Of a stretch of 64,000 bases of DNA, positions 36,981-46,990 are shown piece by piece. Positions within the stretch are counted from its first letter, which is position 1; each line of letters begins with the position of its first letter. The notes under the pieces are model-generated. The model did not search any database. It was not told the origin of the DNA and worked only from the letters and a program-made list of their open reading frames with translations. The stretch is from NCBI GenBank assembly GCA_020746875.1, contig JAGTJL010000001.1, positions 124,001 through 188,000 on the forward strand, given 5' to 3'. This stretch comes from Rhexocercosporidium sp. MPI-PUGE-AT-0058 (Eukaryota > Ascomycota > Leotiomycetes > Helotiales). A program made the position numbers and the translations under genes.

Positions 36981-37570
36981 TCAGACCTCCTTCAGAGCAT
37001 CGTCCTTCAACATAAAACGAACGTATTGACTGAGACTCAAGATTGGCTGTTCGATGCGTTGTGCATCAGCGCCTCCGTTCATGACATCATCAATCAGAGG
37101 AGCCTTGAGTATGTTTCTGTTGACAGGTCAATGATGAGATACACGCACACAGAGTTGACCCGGACTTACTCTGAGAGCCAGCCAAGACAATCGTTGCATC
37201 TCTGCATCGATTGGGATACCGCATCCAACTCCTCCTTTCCCCCAAAGTACTGGAACTTGGCACTTCCGAGAACCGCGAGCTTCGATCGACTCCGTTTTGA
37301 GTAGTGACATAGAATTTCATGAACACGGCGTAAATTCGTGTTGCATGTCTTCTGGTACACGAGCCAGGTCTTCATCAACTCAGCATCGAGGAAGCGGATC
37401 TTTGACTCGCGCTGCAGGTGTTTGAGTCGGTAGGCTATTTGGTCGACTTGACCATTGACTGTCTCGATGATTGAGGGTGTACTTTTCAGCTCATTGATGA
37501 TTGTGGTGATGGAAATGGCGATTTCGATACCACTGACGACGGATTCGAAGATGGCGACAACGACTTCCAT
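36981..37570 (-). CDS. Stand-alone STAND/NLR N-terminal-like helical protein
   Basis: Two exons, 37170-37570 and 36981-37116, joined over a 53-nt intron (GTAAGT..CAACAG) in matching phase, give 178 residues. The N-terminus (MEVVVAIFESVVSGIEIAIS) is a hydrophobic amphipathic helix. Helical segments follow, containing VDQIAYRLKHLQ and a stretch ending FQYFGGKEELDAVSQSMQRC. This layout resembles the N-terminal domains of fungal NACHT/NB-ARC STAND proteins (HeLo-like or fungal STAND_N type), where such domains carry out or sense cell-death signalling. No nucleotide-binding or repeat domain follows; the frame stops normally after KDDALKEV. Homology is inferred from pattern, not from a search. It could also be an unrelated small helical protein. 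Confidence 0.6.
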
Positions 37571-38457
37571 GTTGAGACGCCAGGAGTGATTATCGTGAAA
37601 GTGTCAAAAAAACAAGGATCAAGGAAATTTCAGATGGACAAGTCACAATGTGACGTTAAGTGAAGTTAAGGAGCGGCGATCGGCGACCAGCGACGAAAAG
37701 AAGTAAAAATCAAGGTGCTGCTGAGCAAAATTCATTCGGGCTGGTAACTCGTACTTATGCTTTCAAATGAGCGCCCCTTTCGCGGCCCATATGACAAAAC
37801 CAGGAATTGCCTAATCTATTTTAGTCTCAAGAGCAGCCTGGCAGCGCGATCCGTGAATAACAAAGACTCAAAGAGATGTGAATCAGACATAGTTCTGAGA
37901 AGCCGCTGAGCACGGCCAGAACCCTGCAGCCGGCCATGGGCTGAGATGTGGGAAGATTGCTCAGGAAAGCAATAAAGAAATGTCTAGAGATGAGCGTTTC
38001 AAATGTTGGGACAATTTCGAAGTCGGGGATGTTGACTCACATTGGATCCCTCTCCTGGATCAACATTTCTGTGACGGTCTGAGAGGTCCACACCACAAAC
38101 GTTTCTAAGGAGAGAATACAGATTTAATGTAACAGTGAGCATAATTGCTTCTGTTGGAGCAGCACATGTTACACGCCGAGATTCTAGTGAAAACTGTCTG
38201 AGCAAGCCCAAAGTTGAGTTGATTGATTGTGTAAATCCAAAAGCTACACCAATAAAGAATACAAAACCAATATAACCAATGAGATGAAATGAAATCACAC
38301 GAAAGAGAGCACCTGAGCTCGAGTCCACACAGAGGCACCAAGAATAATTTGCCACCTGCAGGGATGAATTACAAGGCACCAGCTAGAGACAGTTTCAACA
38401 AATTTGGGGTCCAAATGAAGGTCCCATCGACGCTGCCATGACCCGAGAAGCTCAAGC
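37571..38457. other. Intergenic, no gene supported
   Basis: 0.9 kb holding the promoter of the STAND N-terminal-like gene. A minus-strand frame at 37999-38379 contains a hydrophobic stretch, but I could not link it to a gene. Confidence 0.45.
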
Positions 38458-39545
38458 TTATTCAATCCAGCCTGCTTTGCGTAGCTGCTCTTGAATCTCC
38501 TTACTATCAGGCGACTTCATCGCCGACCCTTTATTTACCAACTTGCTGTAGGGCTTATCCTTATTCTCATATGTGACAGCATACATCGCAGGGTCGGTCA
38601 CGATCCACTCAACATAGTCTCGCTCGCCCCAGCGCAACTCGATGTGACCTAAAACGGTTCCTGTCATCCTCTTTCCAAACTCGGCAGCCTTTTCCAGAAC
38701 CTTGTTGAGGTCGTGACGGTGCTTCGATTTGTCTGCGTTGGGGAGGAAATATGGCTCGAAAAGAGATTCGACGAGTGTGTGGTATTCTTGTTGCCTGACT
38801 GACTCTCTATTGCTGCATGGTTTCGAATTGTAGAGCCAAAAATTGGCGATGTGGTAGATCACTTTTCCTTTTACTAGAAAGCAGCGAGAAGGCTTGATTA
38901 GTACTTGGAGCGTCATACTTTAATGGAAAGCAACTTACGCCCAATTGTTCGGATTGCCTCATGGAGTTTGTTGAGCTCACGCACGTCTCCAATTTCAAAT
39001 GGAAGCAGAGTCGTAGTTGGAGGTCCTTGCAAAGAAATGTCTTTGAGTATGATCGACATCAAAATATGCTCAAGCATATCGCACCTAGTCTTTCGTGTCG
39101 CTAACGCAGAGCATATCTCATTGGGAGTGTAGTTGTGTGGATTAGGAAATAGACTCCTATCTGTTCCCTCGTTGATAGGTATCGGCTTTGGTGGTTCGGG
39201 GAAGAGAATACCTTCAATTCGAGCAGCCGAGTGTGACTTCGGAATGGGTGGTTCGTCGTGGAGTGCCCACTTGTGCACGTACTCGGAGAGAGCTACCCCG
39301 AAGTCCATGTACGCAAAGTTGAGATCGTCTTCGGAGAAGGGATGGGGCGTGAGATTGTTGTTTTCTACAGCTGGAGAGGCGGTGAGTTGCTTTTGAGCTT
39401 CGGCGAGCTCGAAACTGGCGATTCCCCACGACCGATACGCTGTGTTCCGTTGATCTCGATAGCGAAGGAGGAGGACTGCAATACCAAGGCACAAGAGTGC
39501 CAAAGGAAGTGCAATAGCAAGAGCGAGGGCGGTTTTGGAAACCAT
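38458..39545 (-). CDS. Single-pass membrane protein of unknown function
   Basis: Two exons, 38939-39545 and 38458-38873, joined over a 65-nt intron (GTAAGT..TTTCTAG) in matching phase, give 340 residues. Residues about 6-28 (ALALAIALPLALLCLGIAVLLL) form one clear membrane segment followed by RYRDQR, which fits a signal anchor with the rest on one side of a membrane. The remainder is soluble-looking, with no motif I recognise. It contains a Pro-rich patch (PEPPKPIPI), a Trp-containing segment (HIELRWGERDYVEWIV) and a charged C-terminus ending GWIE. Its start codon lies 524 bp from that of the divergent Hsp70-like gene, so the two share a promoter region. Function unknown. Confidence 0.78.
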
Positions 39546-40069
39546 CGTGGTACGGTGATAACTTTGATTGGGGTGGCTGTGGGGTTTGGAATTTGGGTTG
39601 CTAATCTTGGAGAAATATCTCTATGAACTCTTTGTTGAACATGAAAATTGAAGTTTCATGCTAAGCCGGTTGCAGCAGGAAACAGACCCGGGAGACAAAC
39701 AGGTAACCGAGACAAATACAGGTCCCTCAATTCTAGTCTTACACTTTCTTAGATCTTATACTTGGAATACGAGAGGCTGTGAGTCTGTCTTAGCCGGGAG
39801 CAGAATCTTAAAACGAGATTTCTTTATTTAATAAAATACTCTAGGAAAACATGTACGTAGCCGAGACAAACACAGGTCCCTCGGTTCCAGTCTCAAGCTC
39901 TCAGGTTTCATCCTTGAAATGAGAGACGCTGTGAGTCTGTCTTCGCCGAGAGCAGAATCTTAAAAAAGAGATTTCTTTGTCAGATGGAATATGTACTCTT
40001 TAAATGTTATTTCTCGCACTGAAAGCAGCTACATTCCTTGCTCCAATCCAGCGATACCTCAGTTCAGCA
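39546..40069. promoter_or_regulatory. Divergent promoter region of membrane protein and Hsp70-like genes
   Basis: 524 bp between two start codons facing away from each other. It contains the tandem duplication annotated separately, whose second copy ends about 90 bp before the Hsp70-like start codon. Confidence 0.6.
39707..39978. repeat. Tandem direct duplication, period 154 bp
   Basis: Two imperfect copies of about 118 bp, 39707-39825 and 39861-39978. Both start CCGAGACAAA, continue TACAGGTCCCTC/CACAGGTCCCTC, share GCTGTGAGTCTGTCTT and AGAGCAGAATCTTAAAA-type blocks, and end GAGATTTCTTT. Divergence is concentrated in the middle. They lie between two divergently transcribed genes. Confidence 0.85.
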
Positions 40070-41999
40070 ATGGCACAACCAATGGAGACATTCATCTGCG
40101 TTGACTTTGGCATGACAGGCTCTGGTTTGTGATGCCACCCCATAATTCCTAGGTCTCCAAAGCTAACTTCCAAAGTAACACACTGGCGGAACAATCGATC
40201 CAATCCCTCATGGAGCTTCGGACGAGAGAAAGTTCCAACCAAGTTAGCGTACGATAGTAATGGTGCTCTCCTTGCGTGGGGTCAATGTGACGACATACCT
40301 TACGACAATGTCAAAGAGTGCTTCAAGTCATACATTGCCGAATTCGCCTTTCCAGAATTCCCTGGTGCCCCAACCTCGAAGCAGGTCCTCTTCCGCTGGG
40401 TTCAAGATTACTTAACGGCACTCTGCAAACAAACTGCCATCGATATTGATGCCCAGAACGATAGCTGGAGGAATGGACACATCACTTGGAATTTTACTGT
40501 GCCAGGATCCTGGTCCGCACACACCATGGTTGCAGATTTCAGAAGACTGGCGGAAGACGCAGTATTTTCCTGCTTCGTCACAAGGAACCTGATTCAAGTC
40601 CATACCCATCTCACCGAAGGCGAGGCATCCGCTCTCTGTTTGCTGAACCTGGGGACAGTCGCTAGAGACCACAGATTCGCAGTTGGTGACATAGTGATAT
40701 CTTGTGACATCGGCGGTGCGACCACGGATATCGCCATCTCGATAGTCTCCGGCGCTGGAAAGCTTTCTCCCTGTCCTCAATTACAGGACCATCCAGTGGG
40801 GTTGATGAGCGTTGACAAAAATTTTTGGGAACTTGCACGCCAGACACTTCGCAATGCAGGATTTGGAGAACAGGCAGGTGGACTGGCTTGGGAGATGACC
40901 GCGCAGACAGGCTTTCTTTTGACTCGAGCGGCGTTTCCCAGGACTGAGGATGTGGACCGTGTCAAAATCAAACTCCCGGCAAGATGCTCCATCGACGACT
41001 GGCCAATTAAACAATCGCAACGGTATGCGAATATGGCCACTGTGAAGAATAAACACCTCAGTATACCCAGGTATGTCTTGAGTATGATTGGATACTGATT
41101 CCATCTAATCAAACCGTTCAAGGGATATGTTCGAGTCGCTATTCGAAGACCTCGTGCAGAAGATTGAAGCTGGAATAGATGAAGCGATCAACACACTGTC
41201 TAAAATAGACAGGGCTCCGGTATGCCTCAGGATCCAGATGTATGATCAAACTAACGATTCTAGACTGTCATAGGATTCTGTGGGGGTGGGTCCAAAACAG
41301 TCTATCTTCTAGACCGGTTACGACGCAGATATAGGGATACACCAACTATCATAGACCATAACCAGCTCCCCTTTTCACCGCAAGTACTTCCATATCCTCA
41401 AATCTTCCAGTTACTGAAAAATACAGGGAGCTGGCGACTGTCAAGGGTAGCTGCCTGGCCTGTGACAAGACTCAACTCCAGGAGTTTGTCCAAAACATCA
41501 GGTTTAGTATCATGACCAAGGAAGGACTAAAAGTGAGAACTGCAGAGGAGAACAAGGTAAAAATCGTTGGCAGATACGAACTCGACTGGGCTGACCCTAG
41601 TAGGAAACACCTAGCTTTTACATGACACCAGCATGGGTAGTCACGTTTGCCTGCAGCTCTCATAGCAGCAAAACCAAGAAACATAGCATCTTTGCAGTTC
41701 CTGCAAATGTTGCGGATGTTGGTTCTAAAACCAATGATTTAGCAGGTAAGAAATTGTTCGCCGTCACCAAGCAATGGGATGCCCAAGCCCAAGTGCCAAT
41801 CTTGAAGAAATGGGTAGTTGAGGTAGACCTGAGGAATGAGAGAGGAGGAGTGCTTTCGTGGAATAGAAAGTACGATATATTGATCAAGATCATTGGTGTT
41901 TGGGAAATTGTTGTCGAAGTTCGATCACAACAAGACGGGGAGGTCATACCATGCAAGGTAGTCCAAGCAGAGTCGAGTTCGGGTATGGACAATCACTAA
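40070..41999 (+). CDS. HSPA12-like Hsp70 family ATPase
   Basis: Member of the fungal branch of actin-fold Hsp70-like ATPases close to HSPA12, 562 residues, normal for the group. Six exons (40070-40124, 40176-41070, 41123-41219, 41264-41383, 41431-41556, 41604-41999) have introns of 44-52 nt and consistent phase. Phosphate loop 1 is VDFGMTGSGV near residues 10-19; phosphate loop 2 is CDIGGATTDIAI from about 195; and the adenosine motif GFCGGGSKT is at 353-361. The segment KVPTKLAYDSNG is also typical. The canonical Hsp70 substrate-binding domain and a C-terminal EEVD are absent, so classical chaperone action is not supported. Intron 4 relies on the acceptor GGGAG at 41430, the only one that keeps the frame. 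These genes are multicopy in many fungi; substrate unknown. Confidence 0.88.
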
Positions 42000-42517
42000 G
42001 CAACTTGTGAGAAGCTGGGCCTAGCACGCGTTGAAGTAAGATAGATATCGAGCCTTGGGGGAGGGGGAGGTGGAGTGGGGGACAAATAAAACATGCGTTG
42101 AAAAGCAAAAAGACCAGGTGCCCGTTACGAATACTTGAAAGAATTCTGAAACCATCTACAACAGCAGAGCGAGCAATTTTGTCAAAATGAACTCAACCAC
42201 CGATCAACCTTGTGCGATGGTCACAAGTCGAACTCGGGGAAGCTTAATGAAAATCCGAAGGCTGAAATATTGCTGGACACGCATCGCATCTATGAGTGAA
42301 GCAGAAGGTCGCTTCGTCGCGAGAGTTGGTAGCCCGCATGCTACTTACCGTACCTCACCATGCTACAATCATTCCGCGTTGTTTGCGAATGAGCCAGAAC
42401 TTCTTGTAAGTAGTGCCATGAAGCCGATAGATTCTTTTCACCCTCCTAACTCCTCCTCTATCACACCCTAGAATTCAAGCACCTAATACGAGTCACCATT
42501 ATCTTCCATCATTATCA
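42000..42517. other. Intergenic between convergent genes, no gene seen
   Basis: About 520 bp between the stop codons of the Hsp70-like gene (+) and the secreted-protein gene (-). A 94-codon plus-strand frame at 42187-42471 lacks recognisable features. Confidence 0.5.
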
Positions 42518-43002
42518 TCACCACCAACACTCAAAAGCCCGCTGAACACCTCCAACAACTTCATCCTTATCATGAATGCCCATTCCCCAGCACTCAAGCT
42601 TAGCTGGTGCATACGGACAACTCGTAATAAAAGTATCGGTCTGCCATAAAGACCTGTTCAGATAAGTTAGTCTCCCGTCGCGCAAAATATCCAGTCCCCA
42701 GAGTGCAACTCAGGAGCGTGTTGGGAAAGAGAAGAATGAAAGGGGCTAACTTACACATCACCTCCGCAACCTTCGAAATGCAGATCCGGAAATCCGTGCA
42801 GAGAAAACCGACGTCCACAGGGGCTCTCGTCGCTGTTGCTGATGTATGCGATGTCTCCGCCCCAAGCTGTACATGGATCGACGTCGTTGAACCATGCGTT
42901 TGCAGCTCCATCCCCCCAGTTGCGACGGCCTAGACTAATAGAATCGGCTATTGTAGAAGTTGCGAAAGCGGCTATGAGGCCGCAGAGAGTTGACGTCCGC
43001 AT
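42518..43002 (-). CDS. Small secreted cysteine-rich protein (effector candidate)
   Basis: 127 residues in two exons, 42755-43002 and 42518-42653, joined over a 101-nt intron (GTAAGT..GAACAG) in matching phase. The start at 43000-43002 (MRTSTLCGLIAAFATSTIA) begins a typical signal peptide, with cleavage expected near Ala19; the longer frame to 43140 would bury it and is rejected. The mature part has six cysteines (DPC, SPCG, EGCGG, TSCPY, LECWG, FECWW) and is Trp/Gly-rich, ending FECWW. I recognise no named family. A TATA box lies about 105 bp upstream. Its size, secretion signal and even number of cysteines fit apoplastic effector or antimicrobial-type proteins, but this is inference. Confidence 0.82.
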
Positions 43003-43106
43003 GATTTGGGTTCCTACGGGTTGCTGCGGAGTTGGCTTGTTCTGGTTCTGGGTGACTTTGCTGGTATGTTCATGGGGATGACTTGTGGACGAGGGCAGAT
43101 CAAAAC

Positions 43107-43113
43107 TTATATA
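43107..43113 (-). promoter_or_regulatory. Putative TATA box of the secreted protein gene
   Basis: TATATAA on the minus strand about 105 bp before the start codon, in the context GGTATATAAG. Confidence 0.5.
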
Positions 43114-46060
43114 CCATCTCCGTAAAAGAAATAAAACCACGCTCAGATACCTTCACTGTCTTACAACTCATGACATGTGGATGATTTGAAAGTCTGCGAT
43201 GCCCCGATCAGTCCTTGTGGCTGCGGGCTGAACTATTCAGCAGCATCACGAAATACGAAATGCAATAAGCGAATAAGACTCCACTCAATAGCATACCCCT
43301 GACAATCCTGCTGGCCTATGATCATCATTTTGCTAGCTGTTGTAGGTGCTTACGACATTCTGTCAGCACAAATCAGGGGCTGAGCCTGCCGAAGCGAGAA
43401 ATCCTGCCAAATCGGGAAAACGCCCTTTGCGATTATCAAGCTCTATCGAGCAGAGCTGAGATATACGATGTGTTATTATAATATGATTAGCATTACCGTC
43501 ACTTGAAATTGGCCGGCAGAGGTTTCGTGGCGCGAAATTTTAGATCTTGATTGAGGGTCGCGAGGTTGTTCTTCTTCCTCAGTAAGGTCGTTCCCTCATC
43601 ACGTTCGGCGACCTCGAGATATGAAGTTTCTGCTAGGTCAATTATTTTTGGATAATTGCCACTCGTGGGTGTAGGTGTATGCTTTATTGACTTGCTGAAA
43701 CGTGGCTTGGGGGACGAGAGCCGGTGTTGATTGCAATTGCAGGAAGAGTCTTTCGAGTTAATTCAATGTGCCAGATTGTTGTCAACGTTGCCGGTGACAG
43801 GAATCGCATGAGATACCTAGCTAGGAATATGACATGCGAGGAAAAAGCCCTGAAAGGCAAAACTTTTGAGATCGATTTCTATAGAAACTTAACTGACAGT
43901 AAGTTGTTGAAATATCAACTTACCAAGTTACTTGGTAACTTGGAATGTTTCTGTGGTCCATGTGTCGTGAGAAGGTTTGGCGGAGCGAGAACCTACCAGG
44001 TGCCAAACAAATATCGATGCCTTACTCCAAGAAAATTCTGGAGCGACTTCTCTACCTCGTACTTGAGATTCAAGCCGTTCTCTGTTTTGTTCATGATCTC
44101 GGGACCCGATACAGAAGGCAAGCCACGATCGGATCTTCAGATATGAAGTCAAAATGCCTCAATGATTGCTAGTCATGGCGATCAGAGAGATGCCTCGGAA
44201 GTTTTCGCCCGCAAGACCCTTGAGAAATACAAACATGAACGGAGACTCCACAGCGGGAGCTTACGCATCTTGAGGTTTCCTCCACATGGCGGCCTACGTA
44301 CCTTTTGAATCCGCACGTGTAGATGGGTGATGGAAGAATGTACTCTGAAAAGTCTTGTGATCTGCGATCTGGGGGGTATGAGGTGTCTGGGGAAGGTGCG
44401 GGCGAGTCAATGGTGAGATATTATTTTATGGAAGTATTGTTTCATTCATATGTCTGGTGCTTTAATCGAAGAGATGCCGATCATGGCTTGTCGAATTACG
44501 GTTAGGAGTCAAAAAAAAGTGGTGGTCTTGACTGAGCTTGAGACGAGTTGCATGCTGAGCCGCATGCATGGAGTAGTTGTGAGGTTTGGTACTAGTTGCT
44601 TACTAGCCAAAGCTCGCCTGGGGAAATTGGCTAATGCAAGTGGACGAGGTAGAGTTGCATCCAGGAAAACTTATCGACCCTCAAGATGGACGAGACGTCC
44701 AAAGTTATTACCATGGGGATATCCTATCCACCATCTTGTTTCCGGTACGACTTTTCATTGGATGCAGACCTCCGTAATTCATGGCCCCATACGTGCCGTA
44801 CCGATCTGATGCTGTGCATGAGATCTCTTTCAAGGATAGACAGACGCAGTATGAGAAAAGGTTCCGCACCATACCATTATCCCTCAAAACACAGTTGATG
44901 CTCGACACTATCCATCGACGCTTCGGTCTCAAGAGTTGTCAGAGGCCACGCCACAGCATTTGATCTCGTTTGTTCAACTTAAAATTACGAACATTCTAAG
45001 GGATCTAGATTCTCATAGATGGGTTTGAGTTCATTCACCACAAGGCAGAAATTATCCGTCCCTACATTCTGGAGGGTGACTGAATGAGTGGGGACTTGAG
45101 AGTCGCCTGTGGCGTTTATTTGCAGGCCAAGGAGCACCACATCCAAATACGATCTGCTAGTGACGAGCCTATTGGGTTTGAATTTGATATGCTGAAGTCT
45201 AGGCGTGGCGTTAAGTGGTTGAAGTAAGTAAGTAAGAGAGGGGGGGGGGGGGGGGTGGCTCCAGATGCCGACGAGGAAGAGGACTTGAGTAGGGGGAAAG
45301 TTGGGAAAAGTCTGATAGCCGAAGGATGGAGAGCGTTGCCGTAACGAGTTTAGGGGGTGATTCTGACTGGTCGGTCTCAACGACATGTCTTAACGAAATC
45401 CAACCACGTCCAGATGCATCCCAAAAGCCTCATATTGCATGCAGTTCAGCTGCTCGTACGATGCACACAAGACCTCCCAAGGCTTTGTGTGCGTGCTTGC
45501 GTGCGTGCGTCTCCAAGACGCCGAGTCCTGGGGAGAAGGCTTGTGCTCAGCATCAAGCCTTTTCCAAGAGATGTCAAGACAGCCACGAAGAACTACCTGC
45601 TGTCACCATTAACGACGTCAAGTTTCAAAAGGCAGGCAGGCTTTCGTACCAGAGCGTAGATACTACTCCCTCTCCATGTTCACACGCTTTTCAAATGTCT
45701 GGCTCCGTAGGCTCGAGAAGAAGGCGGCCCAGCTGCTCAGATCCTACCAAAACAAGGGCCAAGAATGTTCTAGAAGACTTCCGGATGCAGCACGACTGTC
45801 TACCAATGGCCGAACAAGAGTGAATTTCAATTCCGTCCGTACGAGCTGGCCCACAATCTGCAGCAGCAGGGGTAACATCGACTTGATGCTGTGGTCAGCA
45901 AATCTCAGGCTTCCCCGATGCTGACTTTGATGAGCTTTTGATCTGGATCTCCAAGACTGTTCCAACTAGAACTCGATGCTCTTTCAGACCGTCCCTTTCT
46001 GCTTTATATCTCTTGCTCCGTGCCCATATCCCGATTTTCTATTGGTCCTCAGTACTGGTT
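43114..46060. other. Intergenic or decayed DNA, no intact gene
   Basis: 2.9 kb with several broken short frames. The segment 44640-44960 reads protein-like in one plus frame (VELHPGKLIDPQDGRD, then after one stop AVHEISFKDRQTQYEKRF) and may be a gene remnant I cannot name. A 16-nt G run lies at 45240-45255. No intact gene seen. Confidence 0.45.
45240..45255. repeat. Homopolymer of 16 G
   Basis: Uninterrupted G run following AGAGA. Length is likely to be unreliable in most sequencing chemistries. Confidence 0.9.
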
Positions 46061-46084
46061 CTGGTAGTGCAACGCGAAAGCTCA

Positions 46085-46990
46085 TCTAGCTTTTCTCGCT
46101 GGCGCTGGGTCCGCACTCGAGATCCCCAAGGCCTCCTTCAAGGACTTCATCCACCACTACTCCCAATGGAAGCACGGAAAGGTTCTTCTGGGCACGGCAG
46201 GATCATGGTTCTTCCTCGATGTCGCATTCCACGGCCTTGGTTTGAATAACTCCATCATTCTTGCGGCTATCGGCTGGACTGGAGGAAGCACACAATACGA
46301 AATTTTCCGCAAGAATGCCATCGGCAATTTGATTCTCGTCTGCGCCGGTGCTATTCCAGGTTACTGGGTCTCAGTCGCTACAATTGATACCCTCGGAAGA
46401 AAGACAATTCAGATCGGTGGTTTCGCAATCCTGACAATCCTCTTCATCATCATCGGTTTCGCATACCACCACCTCTCCGGCCACGCACTCTTAGCACTCT
46501 ACGTCCTCGCCCAGTTTTTTTTCAACTTCGGTCCCCACTCCACGACTTATATCGTCCCTGGTGAATGTTTCCCAACCCGTTACCGCTCAACCTCTCATGG
46601 ATTCTCGGCCGCGTCCGGAAAAGTCGGTGCTATAATTGCGCAGGTTGTATTTGGTCCCCTGCGAACGAGAGGAGCAGTGCCGGGCGCAAAGGGCCGTTAT
46701 TCTTCGCCTTGGTTGAACCACATCATGCAGATCTTGCACTTTTCATGCTGTGTGGTCTGTTTACGAGTTTCTTGATCCCTGAGACGAAGAGGAAGACTTT
46801 GGAGGAGTTGGCTGGTGAAGTTCCTGGGTATGTCGCCTTCACATCCCTCCTTACCGTTGATAGTTTACCATGTACTGACAAACATGATAGAACTCCCAAC
46901 TACGACCCGGCTCTTACGGGTGGTGCTTACCGCCAAAATTCAGAAGAGGGTTCTCAGCCTGAGAAGTACAGGGGTAATGATTCCGTTTAG
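46085..46990 (+). pseudogene. 5'-truncated, frameshifted Pho84-type phosphate permease relic
   Basis: Matches the C-terminal half of fungal H+/phosphate symporters of the major facilitator superfamily. Recognised in order: the loop before TM7 and TM7 (ASFKDFIHHYSQWKHGKVLL, GSWFFLDVAFHGLGLNN), GYWVSVATIDTLGRK, the conserved GECFPTRYRST, and the C-terminal IPETKRKTLEELAGE. The first six membrane segments and any start codon are missing upstream. Near 46734 the frame slips by one base: QIL-HFSCC replaces what the next frame gives as LALFMLCGLFTS. The last intron (46828-46890) and terminal exon (TPNYDPALTGGAY) remain intact. Loss of the N-terminal half makes it non-functional as a transporter whatever the cause of the frameshift. 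The 5' limit given is approximate. Confidence 0.88.

Noticed and set aside
37999..38379. 126-codon minus-strand frame with a hydrophobic segment
   Set aside because: No convincing start context or link to the flanking genes; the remainder looks non-coding.
43724..44146. 140-codon plus-strand frame
   Set aside because: Contains many Cys/Arg and no conserved motif; no promoter or exon partner recognised.
45326..45823. 165-codon plus-strand frame upstream of the permease relic
   Set aside because: I tested whether it could be the missing N-terminal half of the permease; there are no membrane segments or MFS signature, so it is not.
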